64,000 nucleotides of DNA from Fulvia fulva (Eukaryota; Ascomycota; Dothideomycetes; Mycosphaerellales; Mycosphaerellaceae). Below, piece after piece: positions 58,580-64,000 of the stretch. Made by a program: the position numbers and the translations under genes. The stretch's first letter is position 1. Each line of letters begins with the position of its first letter. The notes beneath the pieces were generated by a model. The model saw nothing but the letters and a program-made list of their open reading frames with translations. It was not told the DNA's origin and made no database searches. The stretch covers positions 3,968,001 through 4,032,000 of the forward strand of contig NC_063016.1 in the NCBI RefSeq assembly GCF_020509005.1. The letters run 5' to 3'.

Positions 58580-58951
58580 CCCTTATATAGCGGAAAGTAC
58601 GAAAGCGTAAGTATATTTAGTCTAGAGGGTCTCTAACCTTCGATAAGGCGTCGTAATTAATACCTCTAGAGGATACTAGGAGGTAGGAAGTGAGTAGAGA
58701 GTCGCTAGATAGTGTTCGGCTAGTACTAAGGCTATAACGCTATAAGCGATATAGCGAGTTAGGGTATAATGTACGTACCTATTAAGTAGGCTCGCTAGAT
58801 AGCGAAGAATCTGAAGAGGAATTGTCCTCCTAGTAACGATTCTATAGGATGTCGTCGTGTTAAGATACCGTCGTAATTAAAGTAGAAGTAGTATAGTTCT
58901 TAGTAAAAGTAGCCCGCTCGGTTATATAGCCCGCTCGGTAGTAAAGTACGT
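58580..58951 (+). mobile_element. Fot1/pogo transposon, 3' end fragment
   Basis: Matches the reverse complement of 29,742-30,140: the transposase C-terminal region and the complete terminal inverted repeat with both GCGGGC-type blocks, ending at 58951 before a TA. It lies about 310 bp from the OsmC-like gene start. The 5' end of this copy is missing. Confidence 0.85.
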
Positions 58952-59264
58952 TATATAGTTTAAAAGTATATATCTTCCGCTTTATTTTAAGCTATCGTAG
59001 GCATATATAGGTAGTGTATATAGTATATTGTAAGGTAGATAAGTTATTTGTAAAGAATTAGTGGAGGTGAAGCTAGTGGAAGTGGACCCTGGCTCGTCTC
59101 ACCCTTTGTGGAAGTTAGAATATATATTGCACCATCGCCTCCTCTGGTGAGCAAGAACCGTGAGTGTTGTCGCTATAGCCGCTGGACCGACCATATAGAG
59201 GCAAGATGGCATCGCTGCACAGTACGTGTCGTTCTCTCGCAATAGACACCATCCACAAGCGACC
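58952..59264. other. Boundary between transposon zone and gene island; upstream region of the OsmC-like gene
   Basis: Up to about 59,055 the sequence is TA-rich and CA/TG-poor. From there CA and TG return at normal frequency, so RIP did not spread into the gene. A TATATATT string at 59121-59128, about 140 bp before the ATG, could be a core promoter element. Confidence 0.5.
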
Positions 59265-59860
59265 ATGGCCATCATGAACAGAGCACTCCGAGGCTTGGCA
59301 AGACAGCCAGTCTCCAGATCGATCGGCAGCATTCGACCCTTTAGCAGCACATTCGCACTACACGACACGATCCCCTTCCACGTTGATGGCCAAGGTACCG
59401 GAGTCGCACAGACTGTCGGCGTCAAGGACACAATCCGCACCATCAATACCGACGCATACCCAGCTTTCGGCGGCAAGAACGAATACCCTTCGCCACTGCA
59501 CTTCAACCTGACCGCACTGTCATCCTGTACGCAAGTCACTGGTTCGATTGTCGCCAAAGATCATGGCATCAACCTGAAGGACTGGAAAGTCAGCGTGACT
59601 GGTCAGCTGGACCCCGCTGTCCTCGTTGGGGGCGCCGAGGGAAACGCGAATTGGACTTCCATCAATCTTGATGTCGAAGTCGCGACTGATGCCGATGGAG
59701 CGAAGTTCGATAAGTGGACAAGTGAGGTTGAAAGGAGGTGTCCTGTTACGCAGTTGGTGAGTCAAATGCCCAGTCCTCATTTTTGCGGAATGCTGATATC
59801 TCCATCCAGTTCAAGCGCAGTGGGGCTGAGTGGACTAGCAAATGGGTCAATAAAGCCTGA
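59265..59860 (+). CDS. OsmC/Ohr-like peroxide-detoxifying protein, mitochondrial (one intron)
   Basis: Two exons, 59265-59756 and 59810-59860, joined over a 53-bp GT-AG intron (GTGAGT donor, GCTGATA branch-like site, CCATCCAG acceptor), give 180 residues. Without the splice the frame runs on into an unrelated tail, whereas splicing gives F-K-R-S-G-A-E-W-T-S-K-W-V-N and a stop. Residues 1-33 are Arg/Ser-rich without acidic residues, a likely mitochondrial presequence. Cys88 (L-S-S-C) and Cys159 (R-R-C-P-V-T) occupy the positions of the two redox cysteines of OsmC/Ohr proteins, which reduce organic hydroperoxides. The ATG at 59265 lies in a CGACCATGG context. No RIP mutations are visible. Confidence 0.88.
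59757..59809 (+). other. Intron of the OsmC-like gene
   Basis: 53 bp, GTGAGT...CAG, with GCTGATA about 15 bases before the acceptor. Typical length for filamentous ascomycetes. Confidence 0.85.
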
Positions 59861-60251
59861 AATGGAAGTCTGGAGCGATCTTGCGATATCAGACAGTTGC
59901 GCGAGCAAGATCAAAGGCTGGTGACAGAGTCCCTGCCCAGCGCTTCGCCGTGCTCTTGAAGCAAATGCTTCTGCTTGAACCTGCCGGTGCCTGGCTGTGT
60001 AGCGGAGAGCTGAGCAACGCGCACGAATATTCTAAAGCGCGTCGTACAGCGTAGGCGATTTCGCATCGCCTTCATAGCAGCTTCCCAAGATCTCGTAGAC
60101 CGTTCGTAGCGGCAACGAGCTTTGTCACCACCGCTCCTTCACACCGTGACAAGAAGACTTTGTGATATTGCCGTCAGGATGGCGATACCGATGACCGTCC
60201 GTATATATTCTTCCAGCGCTCGAGGTTCCATGCTCAACATAAGCTCAATGT

Positions 60252-60272
60252 TTGGGGGTTCTCAACCCCCAA
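60252..60272. repeat. Hairpin TTGGGGGTT-CTC-AACCCCCAA
   Basis: A perfect inverted repeat with a 3-base loop. No T-run follows it. It lies about 280 bp before the next gene start. Confidence 0.85.
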
Positions 60273-60297
60273 CGGAGGCGCACCGAGCGATGGTGGA

Positions 60298-60381
60298 TTT
60301 GTAGCTGTTGAGGAAACCGCGAAGTCGCGCCTCCTGATATTTGTAGGTGTTGAGGATGCTTCGAAGTCGCGCCTCCTTATA
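60298..60381. repeat. Imperfect 42-bp tandem repeat (2 units)
   Basis: Both units contain TTGTAG.TGTTGAGGA and CGAAGTCGCGCCTCCT, spaced exactly 42 bp. GGAGGCGC at 60274-60281 is the inverse of GCGCCTCC inside each unit. Confidence 0.8.
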
Positions 60382-60548
60382 TGGTCGGTAGGCTTCAATG
60401 CAATGTCAACACAATGACAATCCGACATTGCTCGATGGCTGCCTGAACATCATTCTTCTTCTTCATCGTTCAATATTATGCGCCTTCGCTAAAGCCAACC
60501 ATTCAATTATCGTCTGCAGCCCGCTCCTTCTGATCACCATATTACGCG

Positions 60549-61595
60549 ATGTCGACTACGGATGTCGGGGACATCGGACACGATGAAATGTGCGATCAAG
60601 ACCATATAACAAGCGACGATGAGCACGATGCACCACGCACAGGACCCCGTGCGCACTTCCGAGCACCCACACCTGTGAGCTCCGGGGCCAGGCACGCTAC
60701 TCGACAACAGTACCTCGACTCTCGTTCGGAAAGAGGTTTAATACAATATGACAATTGCAGCGAGGCAGCGCTACGCCGCTTCGCAGGACAACGAGGCCTC
60801 CTGCCAAGAACTACAATCGTATGTCCACACTTTCGCGATCGTACCAGGAGGGAGCTTGTCGACATGTTGGAAAGGGCAGACGAAGACCCAAGATTCCACT
60901 CGTTCTTCCAAGTCCCGCCTGAAGTTCGAAATTTGATATACACAATCCATCTCGACTCCTTACCACAGGACGGAGCGTTATCGAGAACTCCATTCCTCTC
61001 TCACGCCTCGCCCCAACTCCGCCGAGAAGTCCTTCCATTATGGTACGGCACCCAGACCCTCGAGATCCCCATGCACATCCAAGCTCGGTACAGCCTTGAC
61101 CACGAGAGGCACCGCAAAATTGAATACATGCACGACATCAAAGCCTCATCCACAGACCCAGCCAGACCTTACACAATCCTCCACACACTAATCCGCCGCA
61201 CGGAGGCCTTCCTCACCCACGCCCCCGACTACATTTTCGCCATGCTTAAACATATCCTCATCTCCGTCCAGATCGAGGTCACCTGCTGTCAAGATGAGCC
61301 TGGCTGTACTGTGAACGATACATTCTTGCTGGAACTCGAGATTGACTTTGATGGAGAGACGCAGCCGTGGACGACTTGGAGCTCGGGAACGAGCTTCCTT
61401 GGAGGGGGGGTTGAGGACAGGCGGGAGGAGGTCAATGATGCGGGTGGGCAGATGATGGATGATATGGAGAGGAATCTTCGGATCTTGATGAGGGAGATTC
61501 GTAAAAGGGACGATGATGGCGGGGAGGGCCGAATGAGGTTGAGGAGGCGGGATCTTGAGTGGATGAGGGAGGTTGTGAGATTGGGAGTCTGGTGA
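60549..61595 (+). CDS. Hypothetical protein with SAP-like and F-box-like/2EXR-like segments
   Basis: 348 residues, no intron needed, ATG at 60549. Residues 66-113 resemble a SAP-type helix-extended-helix (pattern Y-x2-C-S-E-A-A-L-R-R-F...R-G-L...R-x-E-L-V-x-M-L-E-x-A-D). Residues 120-135 (F-Q-V-P-P-E-V-R-N-L-I-Y) and 154-173 (S-P-Q-L-R-R-E-V-L-P-L-W-Y) follow the pattern of the abundant fungal F-box-like/2EXR-like proteins. The C-terminus is charged, with D-D-D-G-G-E-G and Arg-rich stretches. Function unknown: adaptor or DNA-binding roles are guesses from these segments. Base composition is that of the island, not of the transposons. Convergent with the gene ending at 61699. Confidence 0.75.
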   Translation: MSTTDVGDIGHDEMCDQDHITSDDEHDAPRTGPRAHFRAPTPVSSGARHATRQQYLDSRSERGLIQYDNCSEAALRRFAGQRGLLPRTTIVCPHFRDRTRRELVDMLERADEDPRFHSFFQVPPEVRNLIYTIHLDSLPQDGALSRTPFLSHASPQLRREVLPLWYGTQTLEIPMHIQARYSLDHERHRKIEYMHDIKASSTDPARPYTILHTLIRRTEAFLTHAPDYIFAMLKHILISVQIEVTCCQDEPGCTVNDTFLLELEIDFDGETQPWTTWSSGTSFLGGGVEDRREEVNDAGGQMMDDMERNLRILMREIRKRDDDGGEGRMRLRRRDLEWMREVVRLGVW

Positions 61596-61698
61596 AGGGG
61601 GTGTGGAGCTGGGAAGAGTGGAGTGTATGGAGAGGACGGGCATCGTCTTGTAGACCTCGTGTGGTCTGTTTGATGCTTCTCCATCACATGTCTTTCCT

Positions 61699-62811
61699 TT
61701 ACTCAAAGTCGTCCTCTTCTTGGTCCTCATGCATGAACTTATCATCAATTTCATCATCCATGTCCATAGCATCAGAACCCATTGGTATGGCCGGATCAGT
61801 CAGCTGCAGCTCGCCGCGATCATGCTCCGCCATTCTCTGGGTCAAATATGCAGGCTGCGGAGGCGATTCTGTCGGTTCTGTCGGTTTTGTCGTTCTCGGC
61901 GGTGATGGGGTCTTTTCGTTGAACTCTTGCTCTTGTTCCACCCGTGCTATCTCCTCATCATTCTCTGTAGCTGACATCTCTTGCTGCTTCCTGCTTGGTT
62001 TCCTGTTTCTGTCGGACCGTCTAGTCATAGGCTCGGGTGTTGCCTCTCCAACATCTTCAGACATCACTGTGTCATCCATGGCCGGGGCTTGCTTGACCGG
62101 TCTGGCCGGTTTGATCGGTCTAGGCGGTTTGGTCGGTTTGGTCGGTTTAGGCGGTTTGGTCGGTTTGGCCGGTTTGGCCGGTTTGATCGGTTTAGCCGGA
62201 TGAGCTGGTGCCACCGGTCTAGTCTGATCGACTTGATGGTTTTGCTCGCGCTCCGCCTGGAAACGCGCCTTCACTGCCTCAAAACTCACGCGAGCCGTTT
62301 TTGCGCTTCCCATGTTCTCGAGCCAAGTCTCAAAGCTGTTCATCCTGCCTTCCAGACCCTCCACCGCGCGTTTGAGTTTAGTATGTTGTGCGGTGTTGAC
62401 TCTGTTCGAGAGCGCTTCGTTGATCAGCCTCGTGTGCTCAGCAGCGCGGCCGATATTGCTGTAGATCAGGTCCATGGCAATGTCGCTCGAGGCCAAAGAC
62501 TCTGGCTCATCCGGCTCACCGCGATCGGAAGGGATCATGTAATCAAATGAATCGTGATAGAGTGCCTCCAGTGCTGCGAGCTTTCTCCTACCGTCACGTT
62601 GCATCTGTCCAACAAGTTCTTGGATCTCAATGGTGTTCCACATGGCGTTGGAATGAAGTACCGGGCCGGTATATCCAACGCTGGTCGTTACAGCTTGCGA
62701 CAACATTTCTGCTTCTCCACTGATGAGGTCGTCGTATGGAGTGGTGTAACTAAGCTGGTAAATGATGCTCTGTAGACCACGCCACTTTGCTAACAGCTCA
62801 CTCCGATCCAT
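61699..62811 (-). CDS. Hypothetical acidic protein with K-P-x tripeptide repeat
   Basis: 370 residues, single exon, ATG complement at 62809-62811. Residues 1-120 are mixed and helical. About 124-190 is a likely coiled coil with regular Leu/Glu/Arg. About 200-240 is a (K/R)-P-(A/T/P/I) repeat encoded by a 9-bp DNA repeat. Then comes a basic patch (T-R-R-S-D-R-N-R-K-P-S-R-K) and a strongly acidic tail (D-M-D-D-E-I-D-D...). Linker-histone-like tails have similar K-P-rich composition, so a nuclear role is possible but unproven. No catalytic motif seen. Its stop is 103 bp from that of the convergent neighbour. Confidence 0.72.
   Translation of the reverse strand: MDRSELLAKWRGLQSIIYQLSYTTPYDDLISGEAEMLSQAVTTSVGYTGPVLHSNAMWNTIEIQELVGQMQRDGRRKLAALEALYHDSFDYMIPSDRGEPDEPESLASSDIAMDLIYSNIGRAAEHTRLINEALSNRVNTAQHTKLKRAVEGLEGRMNSFETWLENMGSAKTARVSFEAVKARFQAEREQNHQVDQTRPVAPAHPAKPIKPAKPAKPTKPPKPTKPTKPPRPIKPARPVKQAPAMDDTVMSEDVGEATPEPMTRRSDRNRKPSRKQQEMSATENDEEIARVEQEQEFNEKTPSPPRTTKPTEPTESPPQPAYLTQRMAEHDRGELQLTDPAIPMGSDAMDMDDEIDDKFMHEDQEEDDFE
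62095..62199. repeat. 9-bp minisatellite inside the K-P-x gene
   Basis: About eleven to twelve units of a TTTGGTCGG-like 9-mer with small variations. It keeps the reading frame and gives the K-P-x tripeptide array. Confidence 0.88.
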
Positions 62812-63105
62812 AATGACAAGACGTGAGGAGGACGGCTTTCAGCAGACTGCTGCCACCCAAAAGCACAATATATGTCCTGAATGAGGCCATTGTCTTGTCC
62901 GCTAGCTTAGGATATCTTGATCAGAAGGAATAGTAGCACAAACTTGCTACACAAAGCCATGCGACAATGATGAAGGACTTCGTGAGCGTGCTGGAAGGTC
63001 CTCCTAGCCTCAATCCATTCTGAAGACTTATGGTATCCTGACCTGCAACAACGACGGCCCCATGTCATGGAGGAAGTTGAAATCCTAGGCTGTCAAAACG
63101 TGGTC
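62812..63105. other. Intergenic region
   Basis: No gene, repeat or RNA recognised. Ordinary composition. Holds the promoter of the K-P-x gene and the 3' flank of the small membrane protein gene. Confidence 0.5.
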
Positions 63106-63336
63106 TCATCGGGGGATTCGACCGGTCTGTCCAAGCCAAAGCAGCAGCATCCCGAATGTCCCGATCATTGCGTACCATTTCGCTGATGGCGGAAAGGCTC
63201 CCGTCCGGACTCTGATGGTGACCTGAGCCACGAAGATGGCCCATATAGCATACATTAGTGTGTTGTCGTTGGTCAAAAAGTCTAGTATCGAGCCATGTGA
63301 CGGCTGGGCAGGCCGATGTGAAGGTGCCTGGTTCAT
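63106..63336 (-). CDS. Small two-helix membrane protein, hypothetical
   Basis: 76 residues from the first ATG (63334-63336). The open frame extends about 24 codons further upstream but without ATG, so an upstream exon is possible. Two hydrophobic segments, at about residues 27-41 (T-L-M-Y-A-I-W-A-I-F-V-A) and 54-69 (W-Y-A-M-I-G-T-F-G-M-L-L-L-W), are separated by a short basic loop (R-V-R-T-G). The N-terminus is Pro/Ser/His-rich. The C-terminus is short and basic (R-I-P-R). Family not recognised. Confidence 0.6.
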   Translation of the reverse strand: MNQAPSHRPAQPSHGSILDFLTNDNTLMYAIWAIFVAQVTIRVRTGAFPPSAKWYAMIGTFGMLLLWLGQTGRIPR

Positions 63337-63660
63337 GGCCAAGTGGGTACTTCTCGCGTCGCTGACCACATCAGGCTGTATGGGTACTGTATCTTGGTCG
63401 ACCCGCACACTATGGCCATCTCAAAATCAACTTGCCGTGGTTGTTCACCAAGTATGCCAGAGCACGGAAGTGATGTTCGTGTCAACTATACTCCAGACCT
63501 AGTGGAGGCCATGCAGTGTGTGGAAAGATGGTTCTATTGTGCATGGGAAGTTGATGGTGACGATGAACCTGGAGGGCGGAAGTTGTTTTCACGCCTGCTT
63601 ACTATTCTAAAATCGTAAATGGGTGAGACAGCTACCGGGGTGCGAGGCGGTGGAATTTCA
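63337..63660. other. Upstream region of the small membrane protein gene
   Basis: A plus-strand open stretch of about 90 codons (63343-63618) lacks an ATG start and shows no recognisable domain. Otherwise nothing seen. Confidence 0.35.
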
Positions 63661-64000
63661 ATTAGAATCTAGGGACTCCTGCGCTAGTCTGAATCTCCCG
63701 ACGTCTAGAAACTGCCCGTAGTGCTCTACTTTAGAGGATTTACAAACACGCTGCTCGCGTAAGGACGAGGTCATAAGTCTCGCCAGATCTTAAGCACTAC
63801 AGCTAAGGAACGTATTACGACCGTATTATAGAAGTCTTAGACTCTTCCGACTCGTCCTTACTAGTTTATTAAGCGAAGGGCGCGCGGTAAGGGTTAAAGC
63901 GACGTGCGAGCTTACGAGTACTCGAGCGTAGACCCTCTAAGCGCCCCGGAGCGAGAATAACAATTAGACTTTCTAATTAAGCGTAACGACCGACGAGCGG
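63661..64000. other. RIP-like composition returns: edge of another transposon zone
   Basis: From about 63,660, and clearly from 63,780, CA and TG become rare while TA and CG are frequent, as in the degraded elements before 59,050. No domain is readable in this short piece. Confidence 0.55.

Larger units (their letters stand above)
59861..60548. other. Intergenic region with hairpin and 42-bp tandem repeat
   Basis: No convincing gene. It contains a perfect 9-bp stem hairpin at 60252-60272 and an imperfect 42-bp direct repeat at 60298-60381. Composition is normal, with CA/TG present. Confidence 0.6.

Noticed and set aside
59226..59924. OsmC-like gene as a single 232-codon frame starting with GTG
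   Set aside because: The spliced model has an ATG in good context and restores the conserved C-terminus; the unspliced tail is not family-like.
61559..62550. Plus-strand frames of 189-214 codons with Gly/Leu or Arg/Phe repeats
   Set aside because: Antisense of the 9-bp repeat gene on the minus strand; the repeat keeps all frames open.
63343..63618. Plus-strand frame of about 91 codons
   Set aside because: No ATG start, no domain, overlaps the promoter side of the small membrane protein gene.
1..64000. CRISPR arrays, rRNA or tRNA genes, bacterial-type operons, a giant mobile element (Starship) captain gene
   Set aside because: No spaced short repeats, no tRNA cloverleaf outside primer-binding sites, no rRNA, and no tyrosine recombinase motif were seen on either strand.

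Overview
This window is a fungal, filamentous-ascomycete-like chromosome segment. About 59 kb of it (1-59,050) is a graveyard of nested retrotransposons. A short gene island follows (59,265-63,336), and transposon-type composition returns from about 63,660 to the end. Evidence for a fungus: a nuclear gene with a 53-bp GT-AG intron, Tad-like non-LTR elements, Copia and chromodomain Gypsy elements, a Fot1/pogo transposon, and mutation typical of repeat-induced point mutation (RIP, C to T at CpA on either strand). A dothideomycete-type host is a guess from the style of the island proteins; no species is claimed.

Layout. 1-2758: 3' part of a lightly mutated LINE (LINE-A). 2759-3468: endonuclease fragment of another LINE. 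3841-10145: Gypsy-1, with its 5' LTR truncated and its chromodomain duplicated. 10146-32488: a minus-strand LINE (LINE-1) split by a four-layer nest. Copia-A (13279-28620, TSD GCTTC) sits in LINE-1. LINE-2 (16391-26101, 13-bp TSD) sits in Copia-A. A young minus-strand Copia-B (17210-21937, TSD TAGGT, identical LTRs) sits in LINE-2. A Fot1/pogo transposon (29742-31607, TA target) also interrupts the LINE-1 5' region. 32489-39664: Gypsy-2 (TSD ACTAT). 40405-46370: LINE-3, carrying a deleted minus-strand Gypsy-1 relative (41817-45819). 46786-58375: LINE-4, minus strand, tail-to-tail with LINE-3 and carrying Gypsy-3 (47047-54262, TSD CTATT). 58580-58951: end of a second pogo element.

The gene island holds a mitochondrial OsmC/Ohr-like protein gene, a SAP-like plus F-box-like/2EXR-like protein gene, an acidic protein gene with a K-P-x repeat, and a small two-helix membrane protein gene. 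They form no obvious pathway.

The strongest unexplained signal is compositional. Old elements have almost no CA/TG but many CG and TA. The two young elements (LINE-A and Copia-B) have coding regions almost free of CG, while Copia-B's LTRs and leader and LINE-A's 3' UTR still contain CG. No element here looks able to move by itself, and no new defence or metabolic system was recognised.
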